Made by a program: the position numbers and the translations under genes
In this document: positions 46,641 through 54,234 of the stretch, in pieces
How the letters are laid out: every line of letters starts with the position of its first letter
How positions within the stretch are numbered: the first letter of the stretch is position 1
Notes under the pieces: model-generated
What the model saw: the letters and a program-made list of their open reading frames with translations, nothing else
Database searches by the model: none
What the model was told of the DNA's origin: nothing
Assembly: GCF_024700075.1 (NCBI RefSeq)
Contig: NZ_JAJONE010000001.1
Location: forward strand, 434,001-498,000
Direction: 5' to 3'
Length of the DNA stretch: 64,000 nucleotides
Origin: Hymenobacter sp. J193
GTDB taxonomy: Bacteria > Bacteroidota > Bacteroidia > Cytophagales > Hymenobacteraceae

Positions 46641-47636
46641 CGGCAGGCCGCCCCCGCCCATAGCGCCGTACACCTGTCCGGTAGCGTAGCTAGCGCCGGG
46701 GTCGGCGAGCTGCACGTAGATGGAGGCCAGCTCTGCCGGCTGCCCCGGCCGGCCCAGGGGCTTGTCGCCCCCGAACTTCACCAGGTTTTCCTGGGTAGAG
46801 CCCCCGCTCACCTGCAGGGGCGTCCAGATGGGGCCGGGCGCCACTCCATTCACCCGAATGCCCTTCGGCCCCAGCTGCTTGGCCAGGGAGCGGATGTAGT
46901 TGGAGGTAGCGGCCTTGGTCTGGGCATAGTCGTAGAGGTTGGCCGAGGGGTCCATGGCCTGCTCGGAGGTGGTACCGATGATGGCCGAGCCCGGCTTGAG
47001 GTGGGGCAGCGCGGCCTTGATAATCCAGAACGGGGCGTAGATGTTGGTTTTCATTGTCGCGTCGAAGTCCTCGGTGCTGAGGTCAAGAATCGACTGGCGC
47101 TGCTGCTGCCGGGCGGCGTTGTTCACCACAATATCCAGCCCACCCAGCTGCTTCACGGCCTCTTCCACCAGTTTTTTGCAGAAGGTTTCGTCGCGCAGGT
47201 CGCCGGGAATGGCTACGGCCTTCTGCCCGGCCTGCCTGATAAGGGCTATAACCTCTTTGGCGTCGGCTTCCTCGGCCGGCAGGTAGTTGATGGCCACGTC
47301 GGCGCCCTCGCGGGCGTAGGCAATGGCGGCCGCGCGGCCCATGCCCGAGTCGCCGCCCGTAATCAGGGCTTTGCGGCCCTTCAGGCGGTCCGAGCCTTTG
47401 TAGCTTTTCTCGCCGTGGTCGGGCCTGGGCTCCATCTGCCCGGCCAGCCCCGGCCAGGGCTGCTGCTGGCTTTTAAACGGCGGCCTGGGGTACTTGGTAG
47501 TAGGGTCCTGGAGCGGCTCAGCCGCGGGGCTGCTGGCGGCTTCGGCATCCAGCACGGGCGCTACGGCGGCCACGGCCAGGCTGGCGCCCAGCCCACTGAT
47601 GACCTGGCGCCGGCTCAGCGTGTTTTCCTCTTTCAT
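46638..47636 (-). CDS. SDR oxidoreductase with Tat-like signal
   Basis: A 332-residue short-chain dehydrogenase. The N terminus has a twin-arginine signal, SRRQVISGLGASLAVAAVAP. The NAD(P)-binding motif is LITGGDSGMGRAAAIAY, then IVVNNAARQQQ, and the catalytic Tyr/Lys lie in YDYAQTKAATSNYIRSLAKQ, with GPIWTPLQ and a terminal GQVYGAMGGGG. Homologous YhdF/YghA-type enzymes are stress-associated. A periplasmic SDR would need a cofactor loaded before export, consistent with Tat, but a cytoplasmic fate cannot be excluded. It is divergent from the lipoprotein at 47814. Confidence 0.9.
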   Translation of the reverse strand: MKEENTLSRRQVISGLGASLAVAAVAPVLDAEAASSPAAEPLQDPTTKYPRPPFKSQQQPWPGLAGQMEPRPDHGEKSYKGSDRLKGRKALITGGDSGMGRAAAIAYAREGADVAINYLPAEEADAKEVIALIRQAGQKAVAIPGDLRDETFCKKLVEEAVKQLGGLDIVVNNAARQQQRQSILDLSTEDFDATMKTNIYAPFWIIKAALPHLKPGSAIIGTTSEQAMDPSANLYDYAQTKAATSNYIRSLAKQLGPKGIRVNGVAPGPIWTPLQVSGGSTQENLVKFGGDKPLGRPGQPAELASIYVQLADPGASYATGQVYGAMGGGGLP

Positions 47637-47813
47637 AAGATTGGGTTGCGGTGCGGTTGGTTGTGCTTTTCCTTACGCACGGCGGCGGCTTTAAGGTGCG
47701 AAGCGCCGGCCGCGCCGGGCCTGTTTTCTGCCAGGTTGGCGCCGAAGGTTGCAACCTCCGCCGGCCGCCGGGGCTCCTGCCTTTGCCCGGCCCGTAGAAG
47801 CCGGCCGCCTGCT

Positions 47814-48437
47814 ATGCCCACACTTCTCCGCCTTCTTGGATGCCTTCCGCTGCTTGCCGCGGGGCTTGTCTCCTGCCAGAAAAACGACCTTGATGCGTCC
47901 GCCCCCATGGCCGAGCAGGTAGTGCCCCTGCGCGTAGGCAGCACCTGGGTGTACCGCCGCTACGCCTTCGATGCCAACGGCACCGCCATCGACAGCACCA
48001 CCACCACCCGCTCCGTGGTGCGCGACACCATTATCGACCGGCACATCTGGTACATCCTCAGCACCAAGGAGCTGGTGCAGAACAACCACAACGGCTACGT
48101 GCGCTACAACCCCGCCGACCCCGAGGGCATCATCGTCTACGCCAATGCGGGTTTCGGGGGCTCCATTGGCTACAATTACCAGTACCCCGACTATTCCCTG
48201 TGGGTGCTCACCTGGCGCGGCGCGCAGCCGGCGCCCGTGGCCACCTCCTGGCACCGCTACCATGCCATCCGCTACGATATTGAGCTGCAGTACCTCTACC
48301 CCGGCCAGGCCACGCCCCTCATTCAGAAGCGCGAAGAGTACGTGGCCCCCGGCTTGGGCTTGGCACACGCCAACTACTACGCCCGCGAAACCGGCCAGCT
48401 GCTGCAGCGCCTGGAGCTTCTCAGCTTCACGCAGTAG
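47814..48437 (+). CDS. Predicted lipoprotein, unknown function
   Basis: A 207-residue protein. From ATG 47814 the N terminus (MPTLLRLLGCLPLLAAGLVS) ends in a lipobox, LVSC, with Gln after the cysteine, so lipid anchoring after signal peptidase II is likely. The mature part is beta-rich with many aromatics (VLTWRGAQPAPVATSWHRYH, then YLYPGQATPLIQKREEYVAP) and resembles the small surface lipoproteins common in Bacteroidota. No enzymatic motif. A longer upstream open frame is only antisense to the SDR gene. Confidence 0.75.
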   Translation: MPTLLRLLGCLPLLAAGLVSCQKNDLDASAPMAEQVVPLRVGSTWVYRRYAFDANGTAIDSTTTTRSVVRDTIIDRHIWYILSTKELVQNNHNGYVRYNPADPEGIIVYANAGFGGSIGYNYQYPDYSLWVLTWRGAQPAPVATSWHRYHAIRYDIELQYLYPGQATPLIQKREEYVAPGLGLAHANYYARETGQLLQRLELLSFTQ

Positions 48438-48451
48438 CGGGCAGAGTCAGC

Positions 48452-49363
48452 CTACATCAGGTAATACTCCCCGGCCTGCACCGGGGCGGGCACTTCGGGG
48501 TCGGCCACCAGCTGCTTGAGGTTGATTTCGATGGTACGGGCAATGGCCGTCACGGGCGTATCGGTGGGTTTGTTGGTGAAGGGGTCCTGCAGGTAGCGGG
48601 CGGTGCGCTCCAGCAGAAAAAACGTGGAAGCCGTAACCAGCAGCACCGGAATTTCCCAGAGCCCCATCGTTTCCACCAGTCCCAGGGAAAGTGTCATCAG
48701 AAACAGGTAGATGAAGAAGTGCACCAGCAGCCGGTAGCTTACCGGAAACACCGTGCTGTTGATGCGCTCAGCCTTGCCCATGGCGTCGCAGAGGCGCACC
48801 AGGGTACTATCCAGCTGCACCTGCTGGAAGTCGTTGAGGGCCTGCTGCCGGTAGAGGCTGCGGATGTGCTCGGTGTGCAAAGCCAGCAGGGCCAGGGGCT
48901 TGTTGCGGTGGGGCTGCACGTACTTCTGCTCGGGGCGGGGCAGGTATTTTTCCAGCGTGGCGGTGGTATCCTGTCCGCGCAGCGCCTCGCCCAGGCTGTA
49001 GCACCAGGCTATCTGCCGGTAGGCAATGGCCTTCAGCGGCGACTCCCCATCCGGCGGATGCAGCACGGCCTCGGCCACAAAGCCCTTGATTTGCAGCACC
49101 AGGGAGCGGGAGTCATTCACGATGGCGCCCCAGACCTTGCGCGCCTCCCACCACCGGTCGTACGACTGATTGAGCGTGAAGGCCAGCAGCAGGGAAATGC
49201 AGCTCCCCAGGATGGTAGGCAGCTGCAGCGGAATGCGCGGCAGGTAATCCACAAAAAACATCTTCAGCAGCTGAAACACTACTGAAATCAGCAGAACCCG
49301 GATAACGTCGGGCTTGATGCGGGTGAAAATGTAGGAGACGGGCAGCTTGGTGTCAAGTAACAT
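48452..49363 (-). CDS. Bestrophin-family ion channel
   Basis: A 303-residue membrane protein. Start ATG 49363 (MLLDTKLPVSYIF); upstream codons overlap the next gene and are not coding. Family marks: LPTILGSCISLLLAFTLNQS, YDRWWEARKVWGAIVNDSR and HFFIYLFLMTLSLGLVETMG, with four membrane segments and a cytoplasmic helical part (RQQALNDFQQVQLDSTLVRL). Bacterial bestrophins conduct cations. It lies 103 bases after a STAS/CA-like gene on the same strand. Confidence 0.88.
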   Translation of the reverse strand: MLLDTKLPVSYIFTRIKPDVIRVLLISVVFQLLKMFFVDYLPRIPLQLPTILGSCISLLLAFTLNQSYDRWWEARKVWGAIVNDSRSLVLQIKGFVAEAVLHPPDGESPLKAIAYRQIAWCYSLGEALRGQDTTATLEKYLPRPEQKYVQPHRNKPLALLALHTEHIRSLYRQQALNDFQQVQLDSTLVRLCDAMGKAERINSTVFPVSYRLLVHFFIYLFLMTLSLGLVETMGLWEIPVLLVTASTFFLLERTARYLQDPFTNKPTDTPVTAIARTIEINLKQLVADPEVPAPVQAGEYYLM

Positions 49364-49466
49364 AGGGCAACAGGAGGTAAGCCACGCGGCCAGAGCCAAC
49401 AGGAAATGAGGGAAAAGAACTGAAGGAAGTGCGGCCGAATACCCCCGGCCATTAGCGGGGGAGCGG

Positions 49467-50645
49467 CTACGGCACGCCCAGGGGCCCGTGGCTATCCAGG
49501 GGCGGAATGGCCAGCACGGGGCCCGGGCGGGTATCCGTCTGCACCGCATACAGGAATGGCTCCTGCTGCAGCTCACCGGGCAGCGGGCGCAGGCCCTCGG
49601 GCGTGAGCTGGTAGCGCAGCTGCATCTCGTATTCCGAGAAGCCCCGGCGCAGGTCTACGCCCAGGTCGTGCAGTACGCCGCCGGTGCGGTCGTATACCCA
49701 GCCGTGCAGCTGGGGCACGTTGCCCCGCCCGGCCCAGGATTGCCGCAGCTCATACAGCTGCCCGATGATGTGCAGGCGTACCAGGCGGGCGTGGCGCTCC
49801 TGGTCGGTTTCCGGTTCGCCGGTTTCAGCCGGGGCCGGGCTTTCGCGCACGGCCGTAAGCCAGCTGCGCCCCGTTGCGGCCTCCACCGAAGCGGCGGGGG
49901 CGGCGGCAGGCTGTCCTTCATAGTGCCCGCACAGCACTATATGCTCTACCTGCAGCTCCTCCACCGCGTACCGGAGCACAGCCGGCAGGCTTAGCTCGGT
50001 GCTAACCACCACGTTAGCGGCGGAGCGCGGGCCAAACACCTGCCGGGGCTCCACGCCTGGCCCGGCCACGCCGGCAACCGGTGCCTCAGAAAAGCCTACG
50101 AACAGAAACCGGGGCGGCACCGCCGGTACGGCGGGAGGATAATCGGCGAGCTGCTGCAGCTTGTTGGCCACCCAGTTGCGCTGGGCAAAAAGCGGGTAAA
50201 AGGCCGTGAATTCCTGTTCCCGAAAACTCAGCCGGGGCTGGTCGGCCAGGTGGCGGGCGTAGTCGGCGGCCCGGCGCAGCAGCAGCAGTCGGATGTTGCG
50301 CGGCCGGGCCCTTTCCCGGAACAGCTCAATAACGCTCAGCACATCGGGGTCGATAAAGGCGGACAAGGTGCCGTCTATTTCCACGGTGGTATTGGCGGGC
50401 ACTTTATTGAGGGTGGTCAGCATGGTGGCTTTGTGCAGAAACGACACGTGCTGGCCCAGGCGAAGCTGCTGCAGGCCCGGCTGCAGTCGGGTGGCCGAAG
50501 CCGGGCGGCGGGCGGGCCGCCACTTTTTGCGCAGCTGCCAGCCCAGGCCTGCCAGCACCCCCACCAGGCCCAGGCCCAGCGAAGAAGTCAGCAGCAGGTT
50601 GGCCGGCAGAGCAAGCAACAGGAAAGGCAGGAAAGTCGTCAGCAT
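49467..50645 (-). CDS. STAS plus beta-carbonic-anhydrase-like protein with altered zinc site
   Basis: A 392-residue protein. It has two N-terminal hydrophobic helices (FLPFLLLALPANLLLTSSLG, GLVGVLAGLGWQL), then a STAS-like segment (FLHKATMLTTLNKVPANTTV, EIDGTLSAFIDPDVL), then a region with the layout of a beta-carbonic anhydrase: FGPRSAANVVVSTELSLPAV, VEHIVLCGHYEGQPA and VPQLHGWVYDRTGGVLHD. The usual CGHTxCGG is replaced by CGHYEGQ, so a zinc cysteine is missing. SulP-STAS-CA fusions are known; here the SulP part is a separate divergent gene at 51128. Possibly a regulatory, non-catalytic subunit. Confidence 0.65.
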   Translation of the reverse strand: MLTTFLPFLLLALPANLLLTSSLGLGLVGVLAGLGWQLRKKWRPARRPASATRLQPGLQQLRLGQHVSFLHKATMLTTLNKVPANTTVEIDGTLSAFIDPDVLSVIELFRERARPRNIRLLLLRRAADYARHLADQPRLSFREQEFTAFYPLFAQRNWVANKLQQLADYPPAVPAVPPRFLFVGFSEAPVAGVAGPGVEPRQVFGPRSAANVVVSTELSLPAVLRYAVEELQVEHIVLCGHYEGQPAAAPAASVEAATGRSWLTAVRESPAPAETGEPETDQERHARLVRLHIIGQLYELRQSWAGRGNVPQLHGWVYDRTGGVLHDLGVDLRRGFSEYEMQLRYQLTPEGLRPLPGELQQEPFLYAVQTDTRPGPVLAIPPLDSHGPLGVP

Positions 50646-51127
50646 AGGTGAGAGGAAAACGGCATGAAAGTTTCAGCGCTACTTTAACAGCAGCGAAAAG
50701 CAGTAGACCGGGTGGGAAGGCAGAAGCAGGGCGGGGAGGCGGTGGCCAGAGCAGCCGGACCGGGCGGAATCAGCAGGACTGCGGATAGCAGCCAGGGTAA
50801 GCTGATAAACCAGCGCAGCTACCAATTCGACCGTCACAAAGGTAAAGACCATTGTAACTACCAGAATTAAAATTGAATTATAAGTGTGTTAGAATTTAAT
50901 TAAAATAAGAATAAAGCATTTTAATCTGAACAATTCCAGCCTTTGGCGGTAGCCGGCCAAACGCTATAATCAGCCGTAGAAAACTAGCCATTGCCGCCTC
51001 TAGCGCGGGCAGCCCTACCTTTGCTGCTTCGGCTCGGGCTCATTCTACCTTAACAATTGGCTCGTTGTGCTCCATGCCGCTGCTCCCTACCGAGTGTGGG
51101 CGGCTTTTCTTTTGCTTTCCGCTTGTG
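50646..51127. promoter_or_regulatory. Divergent intergenic region between STAS/CA-like gene and sulP
   Basis: The middle part (about 50860-50935) is unusually AT-rich (AATTAAAATTGAATTATAAG) and probably carries the two divergent promoters. No hairpin or repeat was recognised. Confidence 0.4.
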
Positions 51128-52675
51128 ATGCCCGCTTCTTTTCAGCTTCAGTCTTATTTCGCCCAGTACACAGTAAACGTTAAAGACGAAATCCTGGCCG
51201 GCCTGACTACTGCCCTGGCCCTGGTGCCGGAGGTGGTAGCCTTTGCGCTGCTGGCCCACATCAGCCCGCTGGTGGGCATCGGCTCGGCCTTCGTCATCTG
51301 CCTTGTCACCAGCGTATTCGGCGGCCGGCCCGGCATGATTTCCGGCGCGGCCGGCTCCGTGGCGGTGGTTATCGTGAGTCTGGTGGTGCAGCACGGCGTG
51401 GAGTACCTGTTTGCGGCCGTGCTGCTGATGGGGCTGCTGCAGATGGGCATTGGCCTGCTGCGGCTGGGCAAGTTTATCCGGCTGGTGCCCCAGCCGGTGG
51501 TGTATGGCTTCGTCAATGGCCTGGCCATTATCATCTTCATGGCTCAACTCGAGCAGTTCAAGGTGCGCGACGCAGTCGGCGCCGAGCACTGGCTTACGGG
51601 CGCCCCGCTCGGGCTGATGCTGGGACTGGTAGCCCTCACGATGGGCATCGTGTACCTGATGCCCCGGCTCACCCGGGCCGTGCCGGCCTCGCTCACTGCC
51701 ATCGTGGTGGTGTCGTCGCTGGTGGTTGGGGCCGGGCTCGAAACCAAATCGGTGGGCGACATTGCCTCCATTGCGGGCGGGCTGCCCCGGCTTCATCTGC
51801 CCCAGGTGCCGCTGGCGTGGAATACCCTGGTGGTCGTGTTTCCCTACGCCGTCATCATGGCGCTGGTGGGCCTCACTGAAAGTCTGCTCACCCTGACAGT
51901 CGTCGACGAAATGACCGACAGCCGGGGCCGGGGCAACCAGGACTGCGTAGCCCAGGGCCTGGCCAACGTGGCCTCGGGCCTGACCGGCGGCATGGGCGGC
52001 TGCGCTATGATCGGGCAGACGATGGTGAACCTGGAGTCCCGCGGCCGAGGGCGGCTGTCGGGCGTGGTGGCGGCCGCGGCGTTGGCTTTGTTCGTGGTGG
52101 CTGGCTCGGAGCTGATTGAGCGGCTGCCACTGGCAGCCCTGGTGGGCGTCATGTTCATGGTCGTCATCGGCACCTTTGAGTGGGCCAGCCTGCGCATCCT
52201 GCGCCGCATGCCGCGTACCGACGTGCTGGTGATGCTGCTAGTGACCATCGTAACGGCCGTTTCGCAGAACCTGGCGCTGGCCGTGCTGCTGGGCGTAGTG
52301 GTGTCGGCGCTGGCCTTTGCCTGGGAGAATGCCCGGCGCATCCGGGCCCGCAAGCACGTGGACGATGCCGGGGCCCGGCACTACGAAATCTACGGCCCCC
52401 TTTTCTTTGGCTCGGTGCAGGCTTTCACCGATAAGTTCGACGTGCAGGCTGATCCGGCGGAGGTAGTCATCGACTTCCGGGAAAGCCGGGTGGCCGACAT
52501 GTCGGGTATCGACGCGCTGAACAAGCTCACGGAACGGTACCAGCGCCAGGGCAAAACCCTGCGCCTGCGTCACCTCAGCCCCGACTGCCGCCGGCTGCTG
52601 CAGAATGCCGGGGCGCTAATCGAAGTCAACATCCTGGAAGACCCCGAATACCGCGTGGTGACAGACGCGGGCTGA
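51128..52675 (+). CDS. SulP-family anion transporter with STAS domain
   Basis: A 515-residue transporter of sulfate, bicarbonate or related anions. Start at ATG 51128 (MPASFQLQSYFAQYTVNVKD), because upstream sequence lacks family character. SulP marks: EILAGLTTALALVPEVVAFA, FGGRPGMISGAAGSVAVV, LVPQPVVYGFVNGLAI, ANVASGLTGGMGGCAMIGQT. The STAS domain near 400-510 has VVIDFRESRVADMSGIDALN. It faces the STAS/CA-like gene, suggesting that the two act together in bicarbonate or sulfate handling (inference). Confidence 0.9.
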   Translation: MPASFQLQSYFAQYTVNVKDEILAGLTTALALVPEVVAFALLAHISPLVGIGSAFVICLVTSVFGGRPGMISGAAGSVAVVIVSLVVQHGVEYLFAAVLLMGLLQMGIGLLRLGKFIRLVPQPVVYGFVNGLAIIIFMAQLEQFKVRDAVGAEHWLTGAPLGLMLGLVALTMGIVYLMPRLTRAVPASLTAIVVVSSLVVGAGLETKSVGDIASIAGGLPRLHLPQVPLAWNTLVVVFPYAVIMALVGLTESLLTLTVVDEMTDSRGRGNQDCVAQGLANVASGLTGGMGGCAMIGQTMVNLESRGRGRLSGVVAAAALALFVVAGSELIERLPLAALVGVMFMVVIGTFEWASLRILRRMPRTDVLVMLLVTIVTAVSQNLALAVLLGVVVSALAFAWENARRIRARKHVDDAGARHYEIYGPLFFGSVQAFTDKFDVQADPAEVVIDFRESRVADMSGIDALNKLTERYQRQGKTLRLRHLSPDCRRLLQNAGALIEVNILEDPEYRVVTDAG

Positions 52676-52681
52676 GCCAGG

Positions 52682-53260
52682 CTACTCTGCCGGGACCGGC
52701 TCCGGGTTGGGCGCGTACACCAGCACGTAGGCCGGCGGCAGGTTCAGCAGCACATGGTCCTGCTTCAGAGGGCGGAAGAACTTCTCGAACAGCCGGGTAT
52801 TCTGCAGGGTGTACTGAAACAGAATCAGCTGCCCGTCGGAAGCCAGAATGTTACGCGTGTGCTCCAGCACGCGCCAGCCCAGCCGGGGCGAGAGAGACGT
52901 AAAGGGCAGCCCGCATACCACATAGTCGGCTTTTTCAATGCCGAGCCGCGCCAAATGATTTCCGGTTTTGTCGGCGGAGTCCTCGATAACGTGGACGCCC
53001 GGCTGGCCGGCGTACCGCTCCCGCAACTGCTCGCAGAAGCGTGGGTTCACCTCCATCAATACCAGCACGGTGTCGGCCCGGCGCCGCTTGATCAGCTCAT
53101 CGGTGAAGACGCCCGTGCCGGGCCCGTACTCCACAATGCAGGCGGCGCGGTCGAAGTCGATGGACTCGACTACCTTCCCGGTCAGGTCGCGGGAGCTGGG
53201 AATCAGGGAGCCGACGGTGGACGGGTCGCGCAGGAATTCTTCGACGAATGGGGGCAGCAT
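52682..53260 (-). CDS. Class I SAM methyltransferase, phospholipid N-methyltransferase-like
   Basis: A 192-residue methyltransferase. Motif I is IVEYGPGTGVFTDELIK; the acidic Asp/Glu of motif II lies in VLVLMEVNPRF; motif IV is ADYVVCGLPFTSL. The N terminus FVEEFLRDPSTVGSLIPSSR is the typical start of PmtA/rRNA-adenine-methylase-related phospholipid methyltransferases. A CDP-alcohol phosphatidyltransferase lies next to it on the same strand, supporting a lipid headgroup role, but the exact lipid is unknown. Confidence 0.8.
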   Translation of the reverse strand: MLPPFVEEFLRDPSTVGSLIPSSRDLTGKVVESIDFDRAACIVEYGPGTGVFTDELIKRRRADTVLVLMEVNPRFCEQLRERYAGQPGVHVIEDSADKTGNHLARLGIEKADYVVCGLPFTSLSPRLGWRVLEHTRNILASDGQLILFQYTLQNTRLFEKFFRPLKQDHVLLNLPPAYVLVYAPNPEPVPAE

Positions 53261-53347
53261 ACAATCGGAGGGCGAAGGTGAGCATTTGTCGCCCCAGGTG
53301 TACGAATGCTTGCCGGATCGGATGCAGATCCGAGCATTATGCTCTAC

Positions 53348-53959
53348 CTAACCGTTGAACAGTGGGTGACGGCGGATAGCCTGCCCCCGCCGCAGCTGCC
53401 GGGCGTGGTAGAGGGAAGGCACATCGGCCGCCCACACGCGCAGGGTGCCGACAATAGCCAGGGTTTCCAGCCGACTCAGCACCCCAAGTACCACGCACGC
53501 CGAGAATAACAGCCCCGTCTGCCCGGTGAGAATCAGCTGCAGCATAGTAGCCATCAGCAGCAGAGCCCAGGCTTTGGCGGCCAGGGTGTGCAGGGCAATT
53601 TCGCGGCGGAAGCGCAGGTAGCTGACCACGTACGTCAGGGCTTCGAGCCCCAGCACCAGGCAAATCCACAACGCATTATCCGGAAAGAAGCGTGGCCACA
53701 ACCGGAGTGTACCGGCCACAATGCACAGCCAGAACACCGTATCAACGCTGGAATCGAGGCGGCGGAGCCGGTGGGTAGCCACGCCCAGGCGCCGGGCCAG
53801 GATGCCGTCGAACACGTCGGTAAGCAGGCCAATGACCACGAGCGTAGCCACCAGCGGGCGGGTGAGCGGCTCGGCCGGCAGCAGCAGGCAGCCAAGCAGA
53901 ATTACCAAGCCAAGGACCAACCGGGAATACACGAGGGCAAGCGGAAGGTGGCGCAGCAT
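53348..53959 (-). CDS. CDP-alcohol phosphatidyltransferase-family membrane protein
   Basis: A 203-residue integral membrane enzyme. Start at ATG 53959 (MLRHLPLALVYSRLVLG). The family motif is nearly intact: DVFDGILARRLG followed by LDSSVDTVFW, i.e. D-G-x2-A-R and the two downstream Asp; the conserved Gly in between is replaced. Several membrane helices follow (TLVVIGLLTD, ALWICLVLGLEALTYVVSYL, AWALLLMATMLQLILTG). The alcohol is unknown. It sits 87 bases upstream of the methyltransferase. Confidence 0.82.
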   Translation of the reverse strand: MLRHLPLALVYSRLVLGLVILLGCLLLPAEPLTRPLVATLVVIGLLTDVFDGILARRLGVATHRLRRLDSSVDTVFWLCIVAGTLRLWPRFFPDNALWICLVLGLEALTYVVSYLRFRREIALHTLAAKAWALLLMATMLQLILTGQTGLLFSACVVLGVLSRLETLAIVGTLRVWAADVPSLYHARQLRRGQAIRRHPLFNG

Positions 53960-54234
53960 AGGAACGGGCAGCAGGTGAGTAGAGCCGCAAGGAAACAGCC
54001 TTACCACGAGGCACCCACCCAGCTTTTCGACCTACCAGACTCCTGAATCTTCCCGTCAACGGCTTTAAGCAGCTGACTTAATGCATTATCCCCACACTCA
54101 GATCAGACTTTTCGGGCAGTTCCCATCGAACTCCATTAGCGCTCCAGCCAGAGCTTTTCGTTGCTCAGCAGACCAACAAGAAACAGCCAGACGCAGAGTT
54201 GAACAGTTTTGCAAAACGAGGCGGCTTATGTCAT

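Noticed and set aside
47001..47813. Long N-terminal extension of the lipoprotein
   Set aside because: It is antisense to the SDR gene and removes the signal peptide and lipobox that start at 47814.
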